This document shows positions 21,345 through 32,217 of a stretch of 42,209 bases of DNA, piece by piece. Position 1 is the first letter of the stretch. Every line of letters begins with the position of its first letter. The notes under the pieces are model-generated. The model did no database searches and was not told the DNA's origin. It saw nothing but the letters and a program-made list of their open reading frames with translations. The stretch comes from Fomitopsis serialis. Its lineage: Eukaryota > Basidiomycota > Agaricomycetes > Polyporales > Fomitopsidaceae. The position numbers and the translations under genes are program-made. The stretch is from the NCBI RefSeq assembly GCF_022376445.1, contig NW_025955305.1:1-42209 (forward strand). The letters are read 5' to 3'.

Positions 21345-22637
21345 TCACAGATATGCGGACCGCGGCCTACTCTCGTAGTCGGTCATGACGGACTGGCGTC
21401 GCGACGCCCAGTTCGAGTCAGTGGCAGGAAGACTCTCCTTGCTGGGCGTTGCCGACGGTGTCGGCACATTGTGCACATTGATCTGCACGGCCTCCTTCTC
21501 CTCGAGGAAGGAGGCAGTCTCGCCGTGCTCGTTACCCGGGCGCCGCCAGAAAGACAGGCGTGGGTATAAGCGGTATTGGACGAACGCGAGAATGGGACTG
21601 ACATGGCATGAGTAGGCGGAGAGCAGGAAGACAGTATGTACTCACATGACCCCGAGGGAGACAGCCATGATGATGATTGTCGATGTGGGCGGCTTCCACC
21701 CGGCGTACACAATGACCTATACTTGATGTCAAGGCTACTGGAGCCGCTAGGGAACTATGAATGACGTACATAGTAGTGGCGCGGGTTGCGGTCGAATGCA
21801 TACCGCAGACCGAGGCTCATGCCGGATTGTTTGTTGACAATCAGGTCGATACCCAACGCAAGGAAGAATGTCCCGACGGATGAGGCAGAAATTGCCTGGA
21901 TAGCATGTCAGACCTGACAACTCGCTTGATAATGTGCAAAGCTACAAACCACTGCTAGCCGCTCGAAATACGGAATCAAGATGACATGGACAAGCGCGAA
22001 GGCCGTGCCGATCAACCAGGCGCCCCAGATCTCCTTCACGGCCAAGTTCGTACCGAACAGGCAGATCCGCACGCCCCAGGAGAAGCCGCTCGCCACAACG
22101 AGAAGGATGACGCCAGCAAGGCGGCCATACTCGTATGCTCCGAACAGGAACCCGGGAACAAAGAGAAGCATGGGGATCAGCGTGATGACGAGCTCCGGCA
22201 GGTCCTTAGCCGACTCGGTACTGACGAACGCCGCCCACACTGTACATGACCACTGTGAACACATGTCAAGGGAACTCGTACAGCGCGGACGTACTGCAGA
22301 CTGTGATGGTCAGCCCAATGCCGATCCCCGTCGTCAGGCGCGGCAGCCTCACCCCACCAAAGGCGAGGGGGACACCGAGCAGGAAGCAGTAGACGATCCA
22401 CAGCACGGCAGACGCATCGAATCCGGATCCTCCTCCGTCTGTCGCAAATCCTTGCGCGATGGTCTCATTGCCATTCGAGACAGTGACCGTCCCGTTACTC
22501 GAGACGTTGACTTGCAGATCTGCGCGGGGTGAGAGGACGTGCAGTCCTGGTAGGGTAGCTGGGACACCGTGCACGGGGCTAGCAGCGGACAGGAAGAGCC
22601 ATGCCAGGGCGGCAAGGAGGCGGGCTGCAGCGACCAT
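21345..22637 (-). CDS. TM198-like (DUF4203/TM7S3-type) seven-helix membrane protein
   Basis: Five exons (22637-22295, 22239-21953, 21895-21770, 21716-21646 and 21597-21345) sum to 1080 nt, or 359 residues. The N-terminus (MVAAARLLAALAWLFLSAAS) is a signal peptide. A luminal stretch with N-glycosylation sites (NVSS, NGT, NET) follows, then a chain of hydrophobic helices: AVLWIVYCFLLGVPLAFGGV, GIGIGLTITVC, LVITLIPMLLFVPGFLFGAY, AGVILLVVASGFSWGVRI, GTAFALVHVILIP, GTFFLALGIDLIV and a last pair. FLLGVPLAFGGVRLPR followed by GIGIGL is typical of the TM198/DUF4203 module. The cytosolic tail is hydrophilic (EEKEAVQINVHNVPTPS). Biochemical function is unknown in fungi; human TMEM198 promotes LRP6 phosphorylation. 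It is divergent from HAUS3, with a 1.4-kb gap. Confidence 0.8.
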
Positions 22638-24013
22638 GGCAGACACGGAACCCAGGGGTGGTGGAGGACCAGAGAGTCACTCTGGGGGAGGCTCGCTCAT
22701 ATCGCCGCCTTCATAAGGCCCACCAGAGCCGCCATGCTTCGGAACTGTGCTCGGGATAGCCGGTGCGCGATAACGTGAAACGTGCGAGCACGGTGATGGC
22801 TCAGATGTGCGCGCGGCACAGAATCATGGCGGACAAGATAGACTGAGAAATATGAAGATTGGCTCATGAGCAAGCGGACTTATCGCGAAGGTAGTACACA
22901 CGTTGCATCTTCCCGCATCTTCCTGACAGGAATCTGTCGCGCGACTCGCGCCATCGCCGCTAGCAACGCGTACCGGCAGTGATCATGTGACCATGTAGCA
23001 AACATATCTTCTGTCTTCTTTCATACAAAGCTCGACGTGATACATCTCGGCGTTGCGCAATGTCTTCAGCATAGGTCTTAAACTCACGAAAACACCGTCC
23101 GATTGGCCTCACCTGTAAACCAACAATAGGACTTTCGCATGAGAGCGGATGCAGATGGCACGCCGAACAGTGCCGCCGTCCGTGTGATGATTGGAACATA
23201 TCGCTGCCATCCACGGTGAAAAATGAGAAGCTCGGACGGTTCGGCTCACAAGACGACTCCCACAATTAGTGCGTCGATAACTAACTCGTGTAGGCTTCAG
23301 AAATTCTACGGAACGTTATCAGTAAGTTCGGATAGCGAGCAACACACTTTCTCGCTTCGATGTTATCGCTGGTATGGCGGAGGCATCAATATGCCCTCCG
23401 CTGAATCGCGGCGAAGCTTGTAAGCTGTAGCATTGACGACATCGAAGGCGAGCAATGTATAGCGTACCTATGGGAGCTATATGGGTATGGAGCCAACAAT
23501 ACTAAAGCAAGGCCGTAGCCTGGGTGTGTGATCGATAGTTTTGGCTGCATAATCTATCCTTATTCAGGCTGTACTGTCTCCGAAAGGGATGCAGCGAGCT
23601 TGAGCAGTTGGCGAGAGCCATACAAGGATGGAAAGGCTGCCCCTACGTAGTAGTACTAGTGTTGAGCATTGTTTGTTCGATACCAAATAACGTGGAGTCA
23701 ACATAACATAAGTGACTTTTTGCCATAGGCCGTAGGTCTCTCACCCCTCCTTGTAATGTATGCCGAGAGTACTGATGAAGTTCTCGCTACGGCTGGGTTA
23801 TTCGCAGATTGGATCGGTATGAACGATTCATTTTGGAAAATCACAGGTGTGACTCATTGCACGTGCTTTGTGACTGACCGTGTTATGTACTTGCTGTCGA
23901 TCGCGTTCTCAAATCTCCTGAGCACTGAGCGCTCGTTGACGATGACCCTTACCACTTACCACGAACACCTACGACAAGGCGACAGCTTACAATAATCTGT
24001 GATCTACAACAGG
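22638..24013. other. Divergent promoter region, TM198-like gene / HAUS3
   Basis: No gene is supported. A 79-codon plus frame at 23756-23995 lies just before the HAUS3 start, but I could not join it to HAUS3 or find a motif. CTCC/TCCGCC-rich DNA at 22680-22730 probably belongs to the TM198-like promoter. Confidence 0.5.
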
Positions 24014-26244
24014 ATGACCGAGCCCTTAGATATTGCAGACACGTTCGTTCAATGCATCAGCACCCTGGGTGGCCCGACCTATGCGGCGGAGGATGTGGCT
24101 TGGGCAAGCAGTGTGCCTCAAGGCAAGATTCTCTTCGAATGGCTAGCATCACAAGTACAATGCGGGAGCGCACCCTCGGACGTACCACAGAGTGGAGGCG
24201 AAATCTACTATCAGTCCGTATTGGACCCAATTGCTTTGCATGAGCAAGAGGTACGCGAGTGAGTTGTCGCATACCTGGGTTGAACCAGTGTTGACGTCGT
24301 TGGGCTGAACCAACCGATTTCTAGACTGTGCTCGGCCGAAAGGCAGGAACGACCCGCATACAGCATGAAGAGTCGCAACCTGGCCGTCACTGCGCCTGGG
24401 GGGTACCTCAGTCCAGCTACTCTCAGGTGAGATATTCTGATGCGACATACCGGACACTGGTTTAAGCGTATCCATAGCATACGCTCAGATTCTATGGATC
24501 AAGAGTCCGAGCTACTTGAGAGTGAGGCACGATTGTTAAGACATAGGTCGAAAAGTTCGAAGTGCGTGCAGGATTTCGGTTCGCACAGTGGTTATGGCTG
24601 AGATTGGTACCAGGATCGCGGCTAAAAATCTAGCCCAAACAGGGAAGACCTTGCAACTTGACGTGGAAGCAATAGGAAGAGAGATACTGCAGCAAGATGC
24701 GAAGGTCAGCGAGTTATGCATAAGTGTGAGCCTCCAATGACTGAAGTAGTGGTATGTCACTGTCAACTGACGCCACTTCACAGACCGACACGATCGTGTC
24801 CAGATCCGCTCGTACTGCTAGCAGATTGCTAGATTCCACAGGGGCAGAGAGATCAAGTAATTCATTGATAGCAAGCTAGGCGGCGTACTGAAACTGGGGC
24901 ATGACAGATACTGGCAAGGCGAACCAGCCGGGGGCCCCATCGATGCCAGGATCCCTCGCAAATATATCACGTTTACACGAAAGTATAGCCTCAATCGCAT
25001 CACGACAGCTCCGAACTGTCGACGAGGCAACGACTTCATTACCAACGCCCACTGAGGTGAAGCAGGAGACAGCCAGGCTACATGCGTCCCTTGAGGCTCT
25101 GCAAGGCAGACGGGGCCGTACCAACGGCACTCCGGGCATGTCGACAGACGCGTACTGTGCGGAGCTAGACAGGATATCACATCTGCTCGAGTCTTCCTCG
25201 GATGAGGAGAGCAAGCAAAACATTATCAACGAGCTTGTGGCTGACACCCCTCCTGCGCACGGGTTTGGCAATGCCGATGTTGATGTAAGGGAGGAAGTAT
25301 TGCGTGCGTGGCATCTGGACCAAGCAGCAATTCTAGAGGCCCGAGAGAACATCATCGACGAGGTGAGTCTCGTCGCCCTATGATTCCTATCTGGTTTCGC
25401 CTAATCATCCCACAACAAGACAACTAAGCGTCTTGCTGAAGACCTCTTTCCCCCGCTCGGTGCTCTCCATCGTGCACTAGCGGCACGCGGTGCATGCACC
25501 CTTGAAGCAGAGGCGCTCGTCAGCGTCCTGATTGAGGAGCTCGAGGAGATCACAGATGATGTTGAGGTAGTCAACGTCAAGCAGCAGACAGCCCAGGCCT
25601 GCGCTAGTGCCGACGCCGACGGGGACGCACGAAAGAAGCGTGGGCACGCGTTGCTCGAGGAAGAGCTGACTGAGCTGCTGAAGCGAACCCAGGGTCAGTT
25701 TATCTCAGGCTGTCATTATCCGCGAGGTCTGAGTGTGTACTTCTCGGTGGATATGTAGGCCTCAGACCGCGTGATGCTGGACCCTTGGTGCTGCTGGAAC
25801 GAGACGATATTGTGAAGGAGCTGGACGCCGTATGTGAGCGCGCGCGAGTCGCCGACGAGGACGAGGCGGCATGGTGCTCGAAACTTGCGTCAGCGCTAGT
25901 TGAACTGTGGGTTCATTTTCCTCCCTGGCATCGTTAGTAACTGACGGTGTATCTATGTCAGATCGGCCAGCCATGCTGACTTACTCTCTGTTGTGTACGA
26001 TAACGCCCCAGTAAATACGTCACCGCCCTTTGGTCTGCCCCCCGACGTGCACGCTGTCGAGGAGTCAACAAAGCAGACGACTGAGCACCTTAACTCTATG
26101 GTGAAGCGGTTGCGGAAGGTTGGACTCTGTTCTAGTATACCAAATTCATTTCATACTCAACGTCTCTTTTCTTCGCAGGAAACACAGCTGAGCGACCGGG
26201 ACAAACGAAAGCTGACGGCGTTTGTCGAGAAGTGGACTCGTTAG
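24014..26244 (+). CDS. HAUS augmin-like complex subunit 3
   Basis: Augmin binds existing spindle microtubules and recruits gamma-tubulin for branching nucleation. Ten exons (24014-24258, 24325-24426, 24478-24561, 24614-24725, 24784-24856, 24908-25362, 25420-25693, 25759-25915, 25962-26118 and 26179-26244) sum to 1725 nt. That gives 574 residues, close to the about 600 of animal HAUS3. The N-terminal block (FVQCISTLGGPTYAAEDVAW, then GKILFEWLASQ) matches the HAUS3 N-terminal domain, which opens with a short helical TLxxLGYP-like segment and a DWLFE-like segment. The middle and C-terminal parts are predicted coiled coil (AKNLAQTGKTLQLDVEAIG; AWCSKLASALVEL; EESTKQTTEHLNSMVKRLRK). The start is the first ATG of a motif-bearing exon; the ATG has no good upstream in-frame partner. 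It converges with monooxygenase 3, 145 bp between stops. Identity rests on domain likeness and architecture. Confidence 0.75.
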
Positions 26245-26389
26245 TCGCATTCAAGGAATGTAATAATCGATCATCCGGTAAGCCAATACAAACAACAATC
26301 ATAATCAAATCATAATGGTATCTATCCTAATAGTCCCACAGCCATATTGTTCCTGAAGAGCCCGACAAATGAAATTACGTGTCCAAATA

Positions 26390-28625
26390 TCACATACTGA
26401 GTGCAGAGAAGACAGCTCTGAAGTACCGCCTCAGGCCAGGCGCGCCGAAGACGATGCCCCCGACAACACCATCAGGTCTGACAATGACGACGGTGAGGTC
26501 GTCATCCGAGCAACAGTAGTCCACGAAGGCGTGCTGCTCAGAGTCAAACACGACCATGTCAGCGTCGTCTATAACTTCTGGAAGTGCGCCGCGCGGGTAT
26601 ATTACAACCGAGCGTACAGCGTCCGCCGGATACTCCTTGATCTTCCCGAGTACTCGCACGACCTCCTCTGCGGAATCCCTGCCTGCGAAGAGCAGTACCG
26701 CGTGGCGCGTTGGTCCGAAGATCTTGAACAGAGACGTCTCTCCGCCCTCGATCGGGACCAGGCCAGGTGCGTCGGGTGCCCTATCGCCTGCGCGCACCAT
26801 ATCGCCCGCCTCGACGCCATAGGGATCCTGCGGGCAGTTCTCCATGTAGGGATTACGTTCGTCAAGGACGATGCTGCTCCAGCGGTAGTTGATCCCGAGC
26901 ATCTTTAGCGGGCCGTCGCGGCCCCAGGCAGCGAGCCCGCTCCCGTCGTTCCGCATGAATTGGGTCTTATCGTGGATGCTTGTCGTGCGTTTCAGAACTT
27001 CCGCGATGACAGGCACGCGCTCAGCGGTGTAGCTCGAGAGGAGGGACGGTCCGGCGAGCCCTTTCTCGACGAGCGCGAGTTTCCAGGCGAGGTTAAACTG
27101 TACGAGCGGGCGGCAGTCGGGCAACGTCATTTATGGCCGCCCGATGGAGAAGCTGGAGAGAGAACGTACTGCGTCCTGCACACCGGAGTTGGAGCCCTGT
27201 CAGTGCCGAGTGCATCGAGGTCAGCGTTGTCGACGCCACGGTCGTAACGACCCTCACCTGCGCGCCAAAGAACGGGTGGGCATGGCAAGCATCTGGACAT
27301 CGTTGCTCTTGTATCATTCGGCCAGCAGGTGACACACAGCGACGTACCTCCCACAAGGAATACCCTCCCTTTACTGAATTTCTCGGTCATCCGAATATTC
27401 GGCCTACGCTCACTTCAGTACATACGCCGACTCAGCTACCAGGCGGGACTCACGTCGTTTCGTACAGCCACGTAGGCTCGCCGACCTCTAGGTCCTCTCT
27501 GTGTGTGCCAGCCTTTACGGCCTTTGCCAGCTCCTCGTGATCCGAGACAGCCTTCTCATGGTCAATCTCCCCGCCCATGATCAGATGAAAGGTGCCGGGC
27601 GTCTCGGTGGCCCGTAGTGACACTCTGTCAAGCTGGCCGGTGAGGCGATGTCCATCGAGAAGGAAGAAAAAACGGCGCACAGGATGGTCATGGGATCCCC
27701 CCAGACGTGCCAGTACTGATAGAGCGTGAGCTGGTGCAAACGGTCGCTTCGAATCGCTTACCTCGTCGGATAGGTCCTTGACTTCGAGGTCGCCCGATAC
27801 GAACCGTTGTTCGACACCCCGAGTTTCGCCGCTAAATTGTAGGCCCAGCTGCTTGCGTATAGAGCCTGCTCATACTATCGTAAGAGGACGCTAGCGACGG
27901 AAACACACAGGCGGGCGACATACCTTTCGCGCCATCAGCACCTATCATCCACTTGCATTTAACGGTCTCGGTGATATCCTGGTCGATTCCCGACTTGACT
28001 ATCTGTGCTTCGACGTGGTCCTCGAGCTGGCTGAAGTCAGTCATCGTCGTCTTGAACTCGACGGGACACCCGAGCTTCTCCAGGTGTTCCTGCAACAGTT
28101 TCTCGAGTCTATCTTGCCCAAGCGAACGGATGTTGATCTACGGCCGCGCACGGGTGAGCGCTGGCGCGCACAGAACCCGTGGCAGGACATACCAAGGGTG
28201 TGGATGGAGTTGCTTCTTTCAGCTCCGCCAAGTAGAACTCCTTCAACACCTCGTTGCCCCCAGGCAGCTTGTAGACCCTCGTGGGGATTAATGGCCGACC
28301 GCGTTCCAGTACTTCTGGAAGAAGACCCAAGAAGTGGTACAATTCGAGCGAGCGAGGCTATTTACATATGAACAGATCAGATATTCAGTCAAACGGCTTA
28401 CGACGAAAGAAGCTACCATGATGCCTGTCCCGCGCTGCCCCTTGTGAGTTCCTGCTTCCTTCTCGACGATGCGCACTTTGATGCCATTCTTGATCAACGT
28501 CAGGGCTAGCACGAGCCCAACGGGCCCCGCTCCGACCTAGCAAAAATCAATGGACAATTCGGCGAGCACATAGACAGAGGACCGACTATTAAGACGGGGA
28601 TATCGACTTCAGAGGCGGGGGACAT
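26390..28625 (-). CDS. FAD-dependent aromatic monooxygenase 3 (inverted, diverged paralogue)
   Basis: Phenol hydroxylase/pentachlorophenol monooxygenase type. Eleven exons (39, 120, 165, 214, 104, 35, 171, 56, 35, 27 and 708 nt) sum to 1674 nt, or 557 residues, in frame. Exons 2-8 have exactly the lengths of the two plus-strand paralogues. Their 62-nt exon is split here into 35 + 27 by an extra 61-nt intron, right after PFFGAQ. Motifs are VGAGPVG, GQRGTGIM, the DG motif in KWMIGADGAK and the GD motif GGDACHAHPFFGAQ. PFFGAQGSNSGVQDA replaces SPFGGQGLNSSIQDA, so the active-site entrance differs. The C-terminal domain (TSLFKIFGPTRHAVLLFAG) is intact. Protein identity to the other two is clearly lower than between them, suggesting an older duplication and a different substrate. 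Confidence 0.92.
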
Positions 28626-30387
28626 GGTGATCGAGAGCCGAGTGGCGGGGGCTCGCTTCCGAGGCAACGGGTAGGACCTGAGATCGTGCGCGGGGTTTCG
28701 CATCTCCAGATCCGTGCCGCCTAATATACAGATCTTCGCAGCGTGCGAGGCGAGGTCATCGCTCTTGCGTCATGCGTGTCATAGTCCATTTCCCTCGGAC
28801 TGACTGTTTGACATGGAGGGTAGCACGCGTCTCGTTGGTTGATTTGGGCCGCACCTTTGGTATGGGCGGCCACAGGACGGCAGCAGAAGCGCGAATTCGG
28901 GTCGTCTGGGAAAGCTGACAAGCATTTCAAGGCACATGGCATCCTCCTGATTTACTTTGATCCCGGGCCTACGATCTACGCCCTTCAACGCTTCACATTT
29001 CTCTTCACATGGTTCTGACTCGGCGTCTCTAGTCGTCGTTCAATGTGCAGTGGTTAGGCGATGAATTGCTCTACTACGTCCTTGAGAATCGGACGTGCTC
29101 GCAGCAAGTGTGGATGATCACTGGGGAGAGAAGCATATTGGCTCTTACTCAGTAGTACGTGGCTAATGAATGGCGGCCAATGTCAGAATAAGTTCTGTAG
29201 TTCTAGATCTGATGGAACGCTCGGTAGCCTCATGTGGAATAGTAACTAGGGCGTTCAGGCTAGAATCTGGGCACTGGTTCGAGACAACATGATGAGCAAG
29301 TGATCAGTATCCCTGCCAGCGGCAAGCCTACCGCGGCCGGGGCTCAAGCTCAACTTGAAGCTTCAAGATGTTATGGGGGTCCTCAAGGCGGCACGGATTA
29401 CATTACATCCTTGCAACCCTGCACGCTCGCTCGTACCGTCGCATGGAGTCCGTGAGTATATAATCATCGTCGTTAAACCGCTGTGCTAATTTTCTGTGCG
29501 GCCTCACGGAACAGAATTGTCGGCCGCGACGTCGATATGTCAAATATACAATGCAGACTAGTAGAGACATCTGTGAGGCATCCACAGCACGTAACCTAAA
29601 TGTTACGGGCTTCCACTAACCATAGATGAGCACCGACTCGGACCAAAACTGCCTGAGTATGCCCACGAATTGATAAGACCACAATGGTCTGTTACTTGCA
29701 GCCGCGGGGAAAGCATTCGATGGTCATATGTGGCGTACTTGATCATTTCTTGAGAATTTAAATTGAAGGAGTAGACAGACATCGGTATGGACGAGTATTG
29801 TATGCTCGAGACTGGCATTCGATTGTAACAGGAATAGGTTTTCGTCGATACCAGCAGCGATAAATGTTGCCATAAGTAGCTAGACGTCGACGACAAGTCA
29901 AATTTGAAAATCACCGAGCGCAGCAGGCACCGATAATTGGGATCGAGATTCGCGAGCGCCTGTGGCGTCCATCTCGATCCCAGAGCGTCTCATTGCCAAA
30001 CGTTGAACTCCATCGCTCAACTCGCTTGATACCGATCTTGGATTGACCAGAGATATTTCCAGGATTATAAGTCACCACTCAAGAAACTGACTATACGCCG
30101 TTCAGGTATGTATCAATTATTGGCCACCTGTGTATCGTCATGCAAAGTGCGCTGATCTGACGCCCAACTCGTAATTCAGGTCCAGAGTAGCATCCCAAGT
30201 TCAAATAATCGCGCTTCCTCACGTTCAAAACGTCTCTTCCGTGGTTCTACTATTCGATACTAGCTACTTGGTCTTGGTAAGGTATCCCACCACAATCTTC
30301 GTCCTGTGAAGTGTGCTGACTTGCCGATGTGAGCGAGTCACCACGACGAACTCTGATATAGAGCTGTGCCTTCGGGGGCACTTCGTC
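28626..30387. other. Intergenic 1.8 kb
   Basis: No gene was found on either strand. It separates the divergent starts of monooxygenase 3 and Rit1 and should hold both promoters. The frames present (up to 103 codons) have no motif. The Rit1 start could lie somewhat upstream: a frame is open from 30313. Confidence 0.5.
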
Positions 30388-32196
30388 ATGACTGACTGGA
30401 CAAACAAACTCTCGTCACCCCAGGGCGAAACAGAGGAGGTTCTCGGCCTCCATGGAGGAAAATCTGTAGCGTTGAATCACCTCAGGAAGGAATCGCTGGA
30501 CATCCATAACCGTCTACACTCAATTTCAGAAGACATCGACTTCGTGAAGACAGTACGATCAACCTATCCCCATCTGCCAATCTTGCGTGAGTCCCAGCTC
30601 CTGCTACCCCAATGCGTCCGGACATGACCGTTGACGCCGAGATCAGCCAATCAACGCTGTGGGCTCTGGTATGTTGACCCACAGATGGTGCGTGTTGCTC
30701 CTTGGGGTTGCCGGCGGAATACATTATGACTGAATTCCAAAGGCCAGACAAGAGCCAGCCTACTTCAAGTCCACTGATGGACACTTTGGGAACTGGAGCT
30801 TCAACTTGAGACGACCAAATCTGCATCTGCTTTCCATGATCGTGTCGGAAGGAGGGTGAGCCGACCATCCCCTATAGGAGAGGGTTCACCGATATGGACG
30901 CCTGTGACAGGATGATATTGGTCGACTCAACACGTTCCGGAAAGCGTATTCCCGATGCGCTGTCGAAGACGGTCCCGATCTGGTGTGCAGTCATCAATCG
31001 CGCCGTCCAGCGGAAGTATCCAGACAGACACAAAGTCGACTGGGATCTGGAGCTGTACTGCCCATTCGGGACCGTTAGCGCACAAGAGAAGTCACAGATC
31101 GAAGCTCGATTGGACGGATGGGTGGATTCGCTAGTGGTAATGTCCCCTGTCTCCTCTGTTGATGTACGAGATCTGACGGCGAGCAAACAGAATTCCTCGT
31201 ACATCTTGTCGGATCTGCAACGCCCGTTGCACCCATTGTGGATCACACCGTCGACATCCGTTTTTCCGAGCCTGGATGCCAGTCCCACTCAACCATTCTA
31301 CCCCGTCATATGCGTCTCCGCATCCAAACAGATCCAAGAGGGTATGGAACGGCGTTCGAACGGGTTCATCTACGTGCAAGGCTCAGGCGACGATCACGAG
31401 CTATGGGGACTGGTAAGCACGGCCGACGGAGGAGTCCCGATAAGGGCTGACCCATGGACACAGGGGCTTACGCCGAAGCTGTTTTGGACACACAAAGACG
31501 AACTAATGCAGAGCAGTCGATCGGAGTTGCCAGAGCTGATCAGCTCACTCCTGAGGCCGATCGGCGCGAAGCAGTCGCAGCAGCAGTGGTCAAACAAGCC
31601 CACACCTATCGTGCAAGTCGGCGGGCGCATCCTGATCAGTTCAATGGCGGATATACCCTGTGACTTCCCTCGTTCCCTGCCAGGCTCAGCTATCCAGCTC
31701 TTCTTCCTGATCGTTAGCGCCTCTCCGGTATCGCAAGGGGATGCTACCGAGGCAGACAACGTCCTCAGGCTGCATATGGCAGAGGGCAGGAAGGAGCAGA
31801 TCCTCTACCTGCAGACCATCCTTCCTCGATCCATGGCGTTCATCGAGGGCTGCCTATCCAGAGGAGACTGCGTCTGCGTCTGCTGCGACAACGGCCAGGA
31901 CGCAAGCGTGGGCGTCGCTCTCGCGGCGCTCCAGCTCTTCTTCGACGACAAAGGCGCGTTTGTGGCTACACACGGGGAACGGGATACATTGCGTAGGTCT
32001 ATCGGCACATTGCATGTCGCAACTGAGTTACAATTCTTGACTAGGAAATACGGCGACGAAACGGTCCATCAGTACAAAGCTACAGTGGATCATATCGAGC
32101 AGGCCGGAGGCCAACCCTTCTCGAGCTACACTCAAACGCGTGAACGAATACATCCTCACGTCGCCCTCCTTCCGCCGCCAGCGAGGTGTGGAATGA
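30388..32196 (+). CDS. RIT1: Initiator tRNA A64 2'-O-ribosylphosphate transferase (Rit1)
   Basis: It transfers a phosphoribosyl group from PRPP to A64 of initiator tRNA-Met, keeping that tRNA out of elongation. Seven exons (30388-30586, 30647-30687, 30743-30855, 30911-31136, 31191-31412, 31464-31992 and 32045-32196) sum to 1482 nt, or 493 residues, near the 513 of yeast Rit1. Family markers are RLHSISEDIDFVKTV, RCGLWYVDPQM, AYFKSTDGHFGNWSFNLRRP, LVDSTRSGKRIPDALSKTVP, KLFWTHKDEL, CVCVCCDNGQDASVGVALA (the P-loop-like phosphate-binding C-domain) and a C-terminal PEANPSRATLKRVNEYI. The start at 30388 was chosen by N-terminal likeness; upstream in-frame sequence is open to 30313. Two introns (31137-31190 and 31413-31463) are multiples of three and free of stops. 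The stop codon is 21 bp from that of the converging calpain gene. Confidence 0.92.
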
Positions 32197-32217
32197 CTGC
32201 AGCCAACGTAAGTCACA

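Noticed and set aside
26369..26908. 179-codon plus-strand ORF
   Set aside because: Antisense shadow of the last exon of monooxygenase 3.
13769..28625. A full secondary-metabolite gene cluster around the monooxygenases
   Set aside because: No polyketide synthase, peptide synthetase, terpene synthase, transporter or cluster regulator is present; the genes between are housekeeping.
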